DNA of 64,000 nt, from NCBI GenBank assembly GCA_023230855.1, contig JALNWQ010000008.1, forward strand, positions 62,001 to 126,000, written 5' to 3'. The stretch comes from Solirubrobacteraceae bacterium (lineage in GTDB: Bacteria > Actinomycetota > Thermoleophilia > Solirubrobacterales > Solirubrobacteraceae). The notes beneath the pieces were generated by a model. It saw nothing but the letters and a program-made list of their open reading frames with translations, made no database searches and was not told the origin of the DNA. This document shows, in pieces, positions 7,957 to 16,473 of the stretch. The stretch's first letter is position 1, and each line of letters starts with the position of its first letter. The translations under genes were made by a program, and so were the position numbers.

Positions 7957-9297
7957 TCAGGCGTCGCGATCGTCCGGCCGACGCTCGACGAACGCCCGCA
8001 TCGCGTCGGGGTCGGACACGTCGACCCCGGCGTCGAGGGCCCGCATGACGATGGTCTTCGCCGGCCCCCAGTACGACTCGTCGCCCAGCGCCTCGAGCAT
8101 CGCGGGCGCGTGCCGCCCCACCGCGTCCACGAGGAGCTCGATCGCGCGCGGCGGCATCGCGCGCCGCTCCGCGATCCACCGCACCCACGCCTCGACGATC
8201 GCCGGGACGCTCCCGTGCACCGCCGACGGCAACGCCGCCCGACGCGGCAACCAGTCGAGGAGGAACGCCTCGACGACGACCGGGCTCCACCGCAGCGGAT
8301 CCCCACCGGCGTGGTCGGCCGCGAACCCCACCGCCTCCTCGGCCACCATCCGCATCGCGTCCGGCGCCCCCGGCGGCGTCCACGGCCCCGCGCCGCGCGC
8401 GGCGACGAACGCGTCGACGAGCCGGCGTCGCTCGTCGGCGTCCGCGACCGCCGGGCCGTCGTCGTCGGCGACGTCCGACGCGACGTCCGCCAGGCGCCGC
8501 ACGACGAACGCGTGGAGCGCGGCGAAGTCGTCCCCGACCTCGGGCTCGAACGTCGCCGCCGTGCGGCGCAGCGCGGTCAGGGCCCGCCGCCCGGCGTCCT
8601 CCAGCGACAGCTCGTGGACCGCGATCCAGCCGAACTCCTCGCCGCGGTCGGCATGGCGCTCCAGACCGGCGCGATGGTCCTCGATCGACCCCCCGACGAG
8701 CAGGCCGGTGGCGATCCCACCCGCGTTGCGGTCGACGAACACCCCGACGGTGAACGGGCGCCCCGCGCCGTCGGCGTACTCGACGAGGACCGTGTCGCCG
8801 TCGCCGAAGACGTCCTCGCCCAGCCGGGCCGCACGCGACGGCCGGATCGCGGCCGCGTCCGGCCACCATGCGGGATCGACGCGGCCGGCGGCCACCATCC
8901 GGTCCGCCGCGGCCGCGGCCTCGCCGGCGACGCCCGGGTTCGCGCCGACCTGCATCGCCCGGAGCATCGCCAGGCTCGGATCGTCGTCGAGCTCCTCGAG
9001 CCGCCGGACGACCGGCACCCCGACCGCCGCCTCGAGGTCACGGCCGTCGAACGGCTCGGGCAACGCCCACGCCTCGCAGAACTGCGACGCGGCGAGCCCC
9101 GCCTCCAACGGGTCGTCGAGCGCGCCACCGATCTCGCTCAGCCCGTCGGCCAACCGGTGCACGATCTCCCGCGGGGACGGCGCCCCGCTCGCGTCGTGGG
9201 CGCGGCGCGCCGTACGCCGGGCGGGGTGACCCTGGCGTCGCGGGGACCGTCGGGTGTCGGGCCGGGAACGCCGACCACGGCCGCGCTTGGACGCCAT
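7957..9297 (-). CDS. Conserved-looking hypothetical protein with basic N-terminal tail
   Basis: 446 residues that I do not recognise. The first 35 residues are extremely Arg/Lys-rich (KRGRGRRSRPDTRRSPRRQG) and could bind nucleic acid. The rest is an acidic, largely alpha-helical soluble protein with Trp-containing segments (ERRAMPPRAIELL, SYWGPAKTIVMRALDAG) and a central strand-rich part (DTVLVEYADGAGRPFTVGVFVD). There is no signal peptide and no membrane segment. ATG 9297 is supported by a TATCGT -10 box ending 8 nt upstream; the open frame extending to 9870 is antisense to the OsmC gene and rejected. Confidence 0.75.
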   Translation of the reverse strand: MASKRGRGRRSRPDTRRSPRRQGHPARRTARRAHDASGAPSPREIVHRLADGLSEIGGALDDPLEAGLAASQFCEAWALPEPFDGRDLEAAVGVPVVRRLEELDDDPSLAMLRAMQVGANPGVAGEAAAAADRMVAAGRVDPAWWPDAAAIRPSRAARLGEDVFGDGDTVLVEYADGAGRPFTVGVFVDRNAGGIATGLLVGGSIEDHRAGLERHADRGEEFGWIAVHELSLEDAGRRALTALRRTAATFEPEVGDDFAALHAFVVRRLADVASDVADDDGPAVADADERRRLVDAFVAARGAGPWTPPGAPDAMRMVAEEAVGFAADHAGGDPLRWSPVVVEAFLLDWLPRRAALPSAVHGSVPAIVEAWVRWIAERRAMPPRAIELLVDAVGRHAPAMLEALGDESYWGPAKTIVMRALDAGVDVSDPDAMRAFVERRPDDRDA

Positions 9298-9304
9298 GCC
9301 TCGC

Positions 9305-9310
9305 ACGATA
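9305..9310 (-). promoter_or_regulatory. -10 box (TATCGT), leaderless, of the 446-residue protein gene
   Basis: TATCGT on the minus strand ends 8 nt before the ATG at 9297, supporting that start and a leaderless transcript. Confidence 0.5.
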
Positions 9311-9469
9311 CGGACCGGGCCAGATCGTCCGCGGCACGCCACGATCGAGCCCCACGCTCCCGACGGTCGCCCGCGCGGCGGTAGGGTCGAGGGCGCTCGA
9401 CCCGGGCCGCCCCGCCGGTCGCGCCGGCGCTCCTCCGCGGCCCGGGACCAGACGACCAAGGAGGCACCC

Positions 9470-9895
9470 ATGCCCGCCAAGGGCTCCGCAGAGTGGAACG
9501 GCGATCTGAAGTCCGGGAGCGGCACGTTCACCGCCGGTGACGCGATCAGCGGTGCGTTCTCGTTCAAGTCGCGGTTCGAGGACGGCCCCGGGGCCAACCC
9601 GGAGCAGCTCATCGCCGGCGCGCACGCCGCGTGCTTCTCGATGGCGTTCTCGAACGTCCTCGCCGGCGCCGGGCACGTCCCGACGTCGGTGAGGACCGAT
9701 GCGACCGTGACGTTGCGCCTGACCGACGACGGCCCGACGATCACGAGGATCGCGCTGCGCACCGTCGGCGTGGTCCCCGGGATCGACGACGCCGCGTTCC
9801 AGGAGCACGCCGCGGCCGCGAAGGCCGGGTGCCCGGTGAGCAAGGCGCTCGCCGGCGTCGGCGAGATCACGCTCGAGGCGACCCTCGAGGCGTGA
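9470..9895 (+). CDS. OsmC/Ohr family peroxiredoxin-like protein
   Basis: 141 residues, the usual OsmC length. These proteins reduce organic hydroperoxides through two cysteines. Both are visible: Cys in GAHAACFSMAFSN on the central helix and Cys in AKAGCPVSKAL. The N-terminal AEWNGDLKSGSGTF and PEQLIAGAHAACFSMA blocks are closer to OsmC than to Ohr. A strong ribosome-binding site, AAGGAGG, precedes the ATG, making this one of the leadered genes in the window. Only 11 nt separate its stop from the end of pth on the other strand. Confidence 0.94.
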   Translation: MPAKGSAEWNGDLKSGSGTFTAGDAISGAFSFKSRFEDGPGANPEQLIAGAHAACFSMAFSNVLAGAGHVPTSVRTDATVTLRLTDDGPTITRIALRTVGVVPGIDDAAFQEHAAAAKAGCPVSKALAGVGEITLEATLEA

Positions 9896-9906
9896 GCTGA
9901 CGGCCG

Positions 9907-10515
9907 CTACGCGAGGTCGCGCTCGCCGAGGACGATCGCCTCGGCGGCGCGGGCCGCGTCGTCGATCAGCGCGTCGACCTCGTCGGCGCCCTGACGCCAC
10001 CGGCCCAGGACGTACGAGGACACGATCTCGGGGTCCGAGGAGTCGGGGCGACCCACCCCGATCCTGACCCGGCCGAACGCGGCGTCCCCGAGCTCGCGCT
10101 TGAGCGACCGCAGGCCGTTGTGCCCGGCGAGCCCGCCGCCCAGCCGGGTGCGCACGTCGCCGAACCGCAGATCGATCTCGTCGTGCAGGACGAGGACGCG
10201 CTCGAGCGGCACCCGGAGCTGACCGCGCGCCGGGCCGGCCGACCGACCCGACTCGTTCATGAAGGTCTGGGGCAGCAGCACCGCGACGCGCGGTGGCGTC
10301 ACGCCCGGCTCGATGATCCCGTCCCGACGGGCGGCACCCGTGTGGAGCTCCCCGCGGTACTTCGCGCGCGGACGTCCGAGGTCCCAGCGACGCACCAGCT
10401 CGCGCGCCACCTGGAAGCCCGCGTTGTGGGGCGTCCGCTCGTACTGCGACCCGGGATTGCCCAGGCCGACGATCAACCAGTCGACCGGCTGGTCGTCCCG
10501 GCGCAGGATGCCCAT
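9907..10515 (-). CDS. pth: Peptidyl-tRNA hydrolase
   Basis: Recycles peptidyl-tRNA released from stalled ribosomes. The 202 residues contain all family landmarks: LIVGLGNPGSQYERTPHNAGF with the catalytic His, the QTFMNESG Asn, HDEIDL with the catalytic Asp, and GGGLAGHNGLRSLKRELG. It lies directly downstream of rplY on the same strand (45 nt gap), the common rplY-pth arrangement. Confidence 0.97.
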   Translation of the reverse strand: MGILRRDDQPVDWLIVGLGNPGSQYERTPHNAGFQVARELVRRWDLGRPRAKYRGELHTGAARRDGIIEPGVTPPRVAVLLPQTFMNESGRSAGPARGQLRVPLERVLVLHDEIDLRFGDVRTRLGGGLAGHNGLRSLKRELGDAAFGRVRIGVGRPDSSDPEIVSSYVLGRWRQGADEVDALIDDAARAAEAIVLGERDLA

Positions 10516-10560
10516 GGCACGCGGACGGACCGGAGCGCCCCGCGCCCGGACCCGCGCCGG

Positions 10561-11199
10561 CTACTCGCCGGCCGGCTCCTCGGCGGCCGCCTCGCCCTCG
10601 ACGGCGGACTCGTCGTCCTCCCCGTCGCTCGAGAGCACGGCGCGCGGCACGGCGATGTTCACGACGACCGACTCGAGGTCGTCGACGATCGTGACGCCCT
10701 CGGGCACCTCGGCCGCCTCAAGCGTGAGGCTGAGGCCCAGCTCGAGCTCGGCGACCGACACCGTGAGCAGCTCCGGGATCTCGTTCGGGAGCGCCTCGAC
10801 GATGACCTCGCGGAGGACGTGCTCGACGATGCCGCCCTCGCGGACGCCCGGCGAGCTCTCCGCGCCGGTGATCTCGAGCGGCACCGGCTGCTGGATCGCC
10901 TGCTTGAGGTCGACCCGCAGCAGGTCGACGTGGACGAGCTCGCCCCGGACGGGGTGGCGCTGCGCCTCCTTGAGCACGACCGGCTCGACACGCCCGCCGT
11001 CGACGGTGAGCTCGATGACCGCGCCGGCGCCGGCCAGGCGGTTGCGCAGCTCGCGGGCGTCGGCGCTGATCGTCAGCGGCGGCTCGCCGCCCCCGTACAC
11101 GACGCCGGGCACCCGGCCGGCACGGCGCGCACGCCGTGCGTCCCGCGAGTGCTGGGGGTCGCGGGTCTCGACGGCGAGGGAGGTGGCGTTCGTGGACAT
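10561..11199 (-). CDS. rplY: 50S ribosomal protein L25 / general stress protein Ctc
   Basis: 212 residues: an N-terminal L25 5S-rRNA-binding domain (about 1-95; GRVPGVVYGGGEPPL, VLKEAQRHPVRGELVHVDL) followed by the TL5/CTC C-terminal beta domain and a short acidic tail. Binds 5S rRNA in the large subunit. TAGGAT ending 13 nt before the ATG may be its -10 box. Upstream gene of the rplY-pth pair. Confidence 0.95.
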   Translation of the reverse strand: MSTNATSLAVETRDPQHSRDARRARRAGRVPGVVYGGGEPPLTISADARELRNRLAGAGAVIELTVDGGRVEPVVLKEAQRHPVRGELVHVDLLRVDLKQAIQQPVPLEITGAESSPGVREGGIVEHVLREVIVEALPNEIPELLTVSVAELELGLSLTLEAAEVPEGVTIVDDLESVVVNIAVPRAVLSSDGEDDESAVEGEAAAEEPAGE

Positions 11200-11238
11200 G
11201 AGCGACGCGGGATCCTAGCGCAGCGGACGCCGGACGCG

Positions 11239-13302
11239 TCAGCCGCCCTGCACGTCGGCGACGTCGGTCGGATCGCCGGTGGCCTCCGGCGGCACCGGCC
11301 CGTTGACGCCCTTGGGCGAGGGCGGGATGACGAGCGGATCGAGCGACGGGGGCGCGAGCTGGTCGACCCCGGCGAACTCGGCGCGGAGCGTGTGCCACGC
11401 GGGCTTCGGCGTCCCCCACCGGTCGAGCAGGCCCTTGCCGTGCCACGGCGGGTGCGGCTTGGTGTTGCCCCCGGCCCAGTTCGGTCGGACCCGGAACTCG
11501 CGCAGGCCCCACCACACCGCGCCCGACAGCCACGGGCGCGAGCGGTAGACCGCGAAGTGGTGGTCGGCGAACGCGCTCTGGAACTCGTACGACCCGTGCT
11601 CGTCCCGGTCCCCGTGGCGGTTGGCCTCGGCCCCGACCTCGGTGATCATCAGCGCCTGACGGGGGTAGCAGTTGCGGACCATGTCGAGGAACGGCCCCAG
11701 CTGGTAGGGGTCCGCGAGCGGGTCGGTCGGCGCGCCGTACCACCCGAAGTAGTCGTTGAGGCCGAGCAGGTCGATCGAGCTGTAGTCCGGCCGACAGCCG
11801 TGGTGGACCCCGGCCTGGCGGGCGTACGACAGGGGGCGGCTGGGATCCATCTCCCGCCGGACGCGTTGGGCGCGACGGAAGTAGTTGCGGATCGACGGTC
11901 CGACGACGGTCGCCAGCTCGTTGCCGGCCGACCACGTGATGATCGACGGATGGTGGGCGTTGGTGCGGATCATCGTCCGCAGCTGGCCGAGCGCCGCGTC
12001 GCGGACCCACGCCTTGGCGAGCTCGCTCGACCGGACCTGGTAGACGGGGACCTCGGCCCACGCCAGCAGCCCCAGCCGGTCGGCCTGCTCGTACATGCGG
12101 GGGTGCAGCGGGTAGTGCGACCGGATGAGGAGCCCGCCGAGGTCGCGGACCTGCCGCAGCAGGCGGTCCTGGTCCCCGTCGGTCAGCGCCCCACCGCGCA
12201 GGTGGTGCTGCTCGTGGATGCCGACCCCACGGAGGTTGACGGGGCGGAAGTTCAGCTCGAGGCGGCCGTCGGCGACGCGGACCGCGCGCAGGCCGGTCCG
12301 CAGGCGGTGCCGGGCGATCCGGTCGCCGACGCGGGCCGCGGGCCTCTTGCCGCGCAGGGTCAGGTCGACGGTCACCCCGTAGAGGTACGGGTCGGTCGGG
12401 GTCCAGACGTGGGGGCGCGGGACCTTGAGCGTCCCGGTCACGACCTTGGTCTGCCCCCCGCGGAGCCGCACCGGCCCGAGCCGCATCGTGCGTCCGGCCG
12501 CACGGACGGTGACGAGCGCGGCCCGGTCGCCGCCGGTGACGTTCGTGACGGTCACCCGCGTCCGCAGCACGCCCGAGCAGCCGCGGCAGAGCAGGTCCGG
12601 CGTCACCTGGACGGACTCCAGGTCGACCTGGTCGGCGCGACGCAACGTCACCTCGCGCGGTATCCCGCCCTCGTTCCACCAGCCACCGCTGGGCGTGCCG
12701 TCCTTGAGCGTCACCCCCGGCGGCAGATCGGACGCGGTCCTCCGACTGTCGGTGCGGACGACGATCGACACCGTGCCGTCGCGGCGGATCGCCCGGTCGG
12801 GGATCGCGACCTCGAACGGCTCGAGCGAGCCGCGGTGGCGCAGGATCCGGCGCCCTCCGATCCACACCGTGGCGTGGACGCTCGTGCGCTCGAACCGCAG
12901 GATCCACCGTCCACCGTCGCGCTCCGCGCGAGGCAGGCGAGGCAGCCGCAGCTCGCGGCGGTACCACGCCACGCCGCCGGCCATCGACGCCGCCGAGTCG
13001 TCGGCGGCGTTCCACACCGACGGCACCGACGCGGACGCCCAACCGTCGGTCGACCTCTGCGCGAACCACCGCTCGGCGCGTCCGACGTCGCCGGGATCGA
13101 GGCGCGCCCACCAGCGCCCGCGCACCGTCCAGCGTCGGTCCGGACCCGCGTACGTTCGCGCCCCCGGGGCGGGCGGGGTGGCGGCGACCGTCGACCGGGC
13201 GTCCCCTGACGGTCGCGCGTCGTCGGCCGCGACCGCGGTCGGGGCGGAGGCCGCCGACAGGGCGCCGGCGAGCGCGATGAGCAGGAGCCTGGTGCGGCGC
13301 AC
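11239..13302 (-). CDS. Secreted glycoside hydrolase family 2 protein (beta-galactosidase/glucuronidase type)
   Basis: 687 residues with an N-terminal signal peptide (RRTRLLLIALAGALSAASAPTAVA). The GH2 order is visible: jelly-roll sugar-binding domain (WYRRELRLP, LRFERTSVHATVWIGG), an immunoglobulin-like domain, then the TIM barrel with GVGIHEQHHL, SHYPLHPRMYEQADRLGLL, the acid/base Glu in WSAGNELA and the probable nucleophile Glu in MITEVGAEANRHGD. The substrate cannot be fixed from sequence; plant- or polymer-derived beta-glycosides are possible. GTG 13302 is chosen because it begins the signal peptide; a TACAGA hexamer ends 7 nt upstream. It is divergent from the small membrane protein at 13379. 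Confidence 0.9.
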   Translation of the reverse strand: MRRTRLLLIALAGALSAASAPTAVAADDARPSGDARSTVAATPPAPGARTYAGPDRRWTVRGRWWARLDPGDVGRAERWFAQRSTDGWASASVPSVWNAADDSAASMAGGVAWYRRELRLPRLPRAERDGGRWILRFERTSVHATVWIGGRRILRHRGSLEPFEVAIPDRAIRRDGTVSIVVRTDSRRTASDLPPGVTLKDGTPSGGWWNEGGIPREVTLRRADQVDLESVQVTPDLLCRGCSGVLRTRVTVTNVTGGDRAALVTVRAAGRTMRLGPVRLRGGQTKVVTGTLKVPRPHVWTPTDPYLYGVTVDLTLRGKRPAARVGDRIARHRLRTGLRAVRVADGRLELNFRPVNLRGVGIHEQHHLRGGALTDGDQDRLLRQVRDLGGLLIRSHYPLHPRMYEQADRLGLLAWAEVPVYQVRSSELAKAWVRDAALGQLRTMIRTNAHHPSIITWSAGNELATVVGPSIRNYFRRAQRVRREMDPSRPLSYARQAGVHHGCRPDYSSIDLLGLNDYFGWYGAPTDPLADPYQLGPFLDMVRNCYPRQALMITEVGAEANRHGDRDEHGSYEFQSAFADHHFAVYRSRPWLSGAVWWGLREFRVRPNWAGGNTKPHPPWHGKGLLDRWGTPKPAWHTLRAEFAGVDQLAPPSLDPLVIPPSPKGVNGPVPPEATGDPTDVADVQGG

Positions 13303-13365
13303 CCCTGGTCTGTACCAGACCCGCCCGGCGGCGCGCGCCACCGGCTGGCGGGCCCGGTCGGGCGG

Positions 13366-13371
13366 TACCCT
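13366..13371 (+). promoter_or_regulatory. -10 box (TACCCT), leaderless
   Basis: TACCCT ends 8 nt before the ATG at 13379; no Shine-Dalgarno sequence intervenes. Confidence 0.5.
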
Positions 13372-13378
13372 GCCCCGC

Positions 13379-13654
13379 ATGGGACTCCTCTTCAAGCCCG
13401 TCGGGATCGTGCTCGGCATCCTCGCCGGGTGGCTCACCGGCGTGCTCGTCAATCGCCTCACCGGCGGGGACGAGGCGCCGGACCCGAAGGTCCGCGAGGA
13501 CCCGGGGCTGCAGGCCGTCGGGTCGGTGGCGGTGCAGGCCGCCGTGGCCGCGGGCACCAACGCCGCGGTCAACCGCTACGGGATGCACGTGTGGGAGCAC
13601 CTGTTCGGTGCGTGGCCCGGCAAGCACCGCGACACGGACGCCGGGGCGGCCTGA
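13379..13654 (+). CDS. Small membrane protein, DUF4235-like
   Basis: 91 residues with one N-terminal hydrophobic helix (LFKPVGIVLGILAGWLTGVLV), a short polar region with PDPKVRED, a second Ala-rich amphipathic helix (AVGSVAVQAAVAAGTNAAVN) and a C-terminal HLFGAWPGKHR. This layout and the 'K..G...G.LAG' start resemble DUF4235 proteins of actinobacteria; the assignment is tentative and the function unknown. Leaderless by the -10 box position. Followed by two tandem hairpins. Confidence 0.75.
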   Translation: MGLLFKPVGIVLGILAGWLTGVLVNRLTGGDEAPDPKVREDPGLQAVGSVAVQAAVAAGTNAAVNRYGMHVWEHLFGAWPGKHRDTDAGAA

Positions 13655-13664
13655 CCCCACGCGC

Positions 13665-13693
13665 GACGACGGCCCCGTCACGGGGCCGTCGTC
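13665..13693. terminator. Perfect 13-bp hairpin between convergent genes
   Basis: GACGACGGCCCCG, loop TCA, and its exact complement. It sits 10 nt past the stop at 13654 and between convergent genes, so it may serve both strands. No U-tract. Confidence 0.7.
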
Positions 13694-13697
13694 ATCG

Positions 13698-13725
13698 GGA
13701 CGCCGGCCGCGATCGGCCGGCGTCC
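13698..13725. terminator. Perfect 12-bp hairpin in tandem
   Basis: GGACGCCGGCCG, a 4-nt loop and its exact complement directly follow the first hairpin, 44 nt before the stop of the opposing glycosidase gene at 13769. Confidence 0.6.
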
Positions 13726-13768
13726 GGGGTGGCGGTCGGGCGACGTGGTCCGCCCGACGGTCACCGCC

Positions 13769-14845
13769 CTACCGCAGCTTGCGGAAGGTCGTCCAGGTCT
13801 TGCGCGACTTGCCGCTGTTGGTCTGCAGGCCCGAGCGCCACTTGTCCGCGTTGTCGGGGTCGCGGAGCTGGTACCACGTGAAGCTCTTGATCTTCTGCTT
13901 CTTCGCGAAGCTCCACGCCTGCTTGAGGTAGCGCGCGGCGCGCGACGTCGGGGTCTTGAACGAGCCCTGCGTGCGGTAGGCGAACTCGCTGATGTGGATG
14001 TTGCGCGACGCCTTGGTCGTCAGGCGCTTGGCACGGGCGAGGCTGCGGATCTGCCGAACGGTGGTCTTGAGGTTGCCGTGCGTCCACCAGTCCTCGTTCC
14101 GCACCGACCGCGTGGGCGAGCGGGTGAAGTCGTACGTGTGGATCGTGACGCCGTCGCCCTTGAGCTTCGTCCGGCACCGCTTGGACCGCGACGTCGGCTT
14201 GAAGTTCTTGTTCAGGCAGAGCGCCGTGCGGAAGAACGATCCGGGGTTCTTCGATCCGGCCTGGTTGCGGACGTTCGGCGACGTCTCGCCGACGAAGACC
14301 TTCGCCCCACGATCGCTGCGCTTGATCGTGTCGTGCACGCGGTTGGACAGCCGGACCCACGAGCGGGCGGCGGAGGTGCCCTGCGGCCAGGCGATCCGGT
14401 AGTTCGGCTCGTTGAAGGTGAGGTAGCCGTAGACCGGCTTGTCCGCCATCCCCGTCGCCACGGAGCGCATGAACTTCACGAACCGGGTCTGGATCTTCGA
14501 CGGCACCGACCGCTTGTGGTCCTTGCCGATCGTGACGTACGGCCCGATGAGGAGCTTGGCCCCCGCCGCGCGCCCCTCGTCGGCGGCCCGGCGGAGCCTC
14601 GCCAACGTCACGGGATCGATCTCGTCGTGGTTCGTGTCGAACCGGACGAGCGTGCGGACCACCTTGACCTTCGCCGACCTGGCGTCGTCCCAGAACGCCT
14701 GGCGCAGCGCCGGGTCGTCCGAGTAGATCATGAGGTCGTCCTGCAGGCCCTTGGTCATCGCCGTGGCGCCGGTGGCGGGCATGACCGCGGTGGCCGCGGC
14801 GGCCACCGCGAGGGCGGTGAGCGTGCGGTTGACGGTGCGTGGCAT
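13769..14845 (-). CDS. Secreted clan GH-A glycosidase-like protein
   Basis: 358 residues with a signal peptide (MPRTVNRTLTALAVAAAATAVMPATGATA). The body reads as a TIM barrel with the two clan GH-A glutamates: acid/base in GYLTFNEPNYR (about residue 140) and nucleophile in IHISEFAYRTQG (about residue 295). Blocks VVRTLVRFDTNHDE and IKSFTWYQLRDPDN also fit cellulase/GH39-like enzymes. The exact family is uncertain. ATG 14845 is chosen for the signal peptide. Lys/Arg content is high for a secreted glycosidase. Two other polysaccharide-related genes lie to its left. Confidence 0.82.
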   Translation of the reverse strand: MPRTVNRTLTALAVAAAATAVMPATGATAMTKGLQDDLMIYSDDPALRQAFWDDARSAKVKVVRTLVRFDTNHDEIDPVTLARLRRAADEGRAAGAKLLIGPYVTIGKDHKRSVPSKIQTRFVKFMRSVATGMADKPVYGYLTFNEPNYRIAWPQGTSAARSWVRLSNRVHDTIKRSDRGAKVFVGETSPNVRNQAGSKNPGSFFRTALCLNKNFKPTSRSKRCRTKLKGDGVTIHTYDFTRSPTRSVRNEDWWTHGNLKTTVRQIRSLARAKRLTTKASRNIHISEFAYRTQGSFKTPTSRAARYLKQAWSFAKKQKIKSFTWYQLRDPDNADKWRSGLQTNSGKSRKTWTTFRKLR

Positions 14846-14974
14846 CGGTCGTGTGCTCCGTGGTCGGGGGATGGGGTCAGGGTCGACCCCGGCGCGGCGC
14901 GCCGCGCGTGGCGGTCGCCGCGAGGGGGCGCGGACCTGACCGGCCGCGTGCCCCACCGAGGATGGCAAGGTCCG

Positions 14975-15295
14975 TCATCGGGCGCGCCGCACGACCAGCC
15001 CGCGGTCGTCGAGGGTGTCGAGGGCGTCCTCGAACCCCCCGAAGTCGCGGGCGACGAGCAGGTCGACCGGGCGTCCGTGCGGTCCGCCGGTGCGGAGCCA
15101 GCGCCGCAGCGTCGCGGGCCCGAGCCGCTCGGCCGGCCCGTCGGTGAGCCGCAACAACAGTGGGAGCTCCGGCTTGTGCCCAACGTCGCCCGCGAGCAGG
15201 CCCAGCGGGTCGATCGCGAGGATCCGCAGGAGCTCGTCGTCGGTCAGGCCGAGCCGGTCGGTGAGCAGCTGGACGGCGGACGGCGACACGGTCAC
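14975..15295 (-). CDS. Small hypothetical protein, possible Xre/MbcA/ParS-like antitoxin-fold domain
   Basis: 106 residues. The segment LTDDELLRILAIDPLGLLAGDV followed by LRRWLRTGGPHGRPVDLLVARDFGGFEDALDTLDDRG has the helix order and 'RRWL.T.....GRP.DLL' signature that recalls the Xre/MbcA/ParS toxin-binding domain, but no RES toxin gene is adjacent. This is a low-confidence resemblance. It lies 28 nt downstream of prs on the same strand, so it is likely co-transcribed with glmU-prs. Confidence 0.7.
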   Translation of the reverse strand: MTVSPSAVQLLTDRLGLTDDELLRILAIDPLGLLAGDVGHKPELPLLLRLTDGPAERLGPATLRRWLRTGGPHGRPVDLLVARDFGGFEDALDTLDDRGLVVRRAR

Positions 15296-15323
15296 CGAGC
15301 GTACCGCGCCCGCCGCCTGCCGC

Positions 15324-16352
15324 TCAGAACAGCTGGTTCTCGCCCTGGAAGACCTCGCTCACCGAGTCGTCGGTGAAGATCCGCCGGATCGAGTCGGAGA
15401 GGAGGTTCGCGCACGAGATGACGTGCACGTTGTCGGGCGCGCCGGGACGCAACGGGATCGTGTCGGTGACGACGATCTGCTCGAACGGCGACGCGGCGAG
15501 GTTCTCGTAGGCCTTGCCGGTGAACACCGCGTGCGTGGCGGCCGCGTAGACGGACTTCGCGCCCGCCGCCTTGACCGCCGCACCGGCCGCGCGCAGGGTG
15601 CCGGCGGTGTCGATCATGTCGTCGACGATGATCGCGACCTTGTCGCGGACGTCGCCGATGACGTGGCCGATCTCGGCGACCTGCTGGCGCGGGCGCTCCT
15701 TGTCGAGGATCGCGAGGTCGGCGCCCATCTTGTCCGCGAACTTCTTGTTGAGCTTGACGCGACCGGCGTCCGGGGCGACGACGACGAGGTCGTCGTCGAG
15801 CTGCAGGTCCAGGAAGTACTGGGTGAGCATGAACATCGCGGTCATGTGGTCGACCGGGATCTGGAAGAAGCCCTGGACCTGACCGGCGTGGAGGTCCATC
15901 GTCAGGACCCGGTCGGCGCCCGCCGACTCGAGCATCCGGGCGACGAGCCGGGCGGTGATCGGCTCGCGCGGGGCGCTCTTCTTGTCCTGGCGCGAGTAGC
16001 CGTACCACGGGGTGACCGCGATGACGCGGTGCGCGCTGGCCCCGATCGCCGCGTCGATCATGACGAGCAGCTCCATCAGCGCGTCGTTCGCCGACACGCC
16101 CGTGACCGGGTTGCCGCAGGTCGGCTGGACGAGGAAGACGTCCGCGCCCCGGATCGACTCGTCGAACCGGCAGTACACCTCGCCGTTGGAGAACGTCTTG
16201 AGCGTCACCGGTCCCGGCTCGACCTCGAGCCGGCGCCCGATCGCGTCCGCCAGGTCGGGGTTCGCCCGCCCGCTGAACAGCATCAGGCGCTTCTCGTAGC
16301 CCAGGTTGAGGCTGGAGGACGTGCCGTCGTGGGACGGGGGAGCGCTGGTCAT
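15324..16352 (-). CDS. prs: Ribose-phosphate pyrophosphokinase (PRPP synthetase)
   Basis: Makes PRPP from ribose 5-phosphate and ATP, feeding nucleotide, histidine and tryptophan synthesis. The 342 residues carry KTFSNGEVYCRFDESIRG, the ATP-loop PWYGYSRQDKK, the MDLHAGQVQGFF Mg/PRPP-binding region, APDAGRVKLNKKFADKM and the PRPP loop IIVDDMIDTAGTL. A class I bacterial enzyme of normal length with a 20-residue N-terminal extension. It lies downstream of glmU, a common glmU-prs pairing. A TACCCT hexamer at 16420-16425 could drive it separately with a leader of about 65 nt. Confidence 0.97.
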   Translation of the reverse strand: MTSAPPSHDGTSSSLNLGYEKRLMLFSGRANPDLADAIGRRLEVEPGPVTLKTFSNGEVYCRFDESIRGADVFLVQPTCGNPVTGVSANDALMELLVMIDAAIGASAHRVIAVTPWYGYSRQDKKSAPREPITARLVARMLESAGADRVLTMDLHAGQVQGFFQIPVDHMTAMFMLTQYFLDLQLDDDLVVVAPDAGRVKLNKKFADKMGADLAILDKERPRQQVAEIGHVIGDVRDKVAIIVDDMIDTAGTLRAAGAAVKAAGAKSVYAAATHAVFTGKAYENLAASPFEQIVVTDTIPLRPGAPDNVHVISCANLLSDSIRRIFTDDSVSEVFQGENQLF

Positions 16353-16473
16353 CGTGCGGTCCGGGGACGGGGGCAGGGCCGGGCGGCCGACGCGTCGGCA
16401 TCGGTGCGCCGCGCCGCGGAGGGTATCCGTCCGGCGGGGGCCGATGCGGATCGACGGACGCCCGACCGGCCGG

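Noticed and set aside
14975..15295. Toxin-antitoxin locus based on the ParS/MbcA-like small protein
   Set aside because: No RES or other toxin gene adjoins it; the neighbours are prs and a glycosidase gene.
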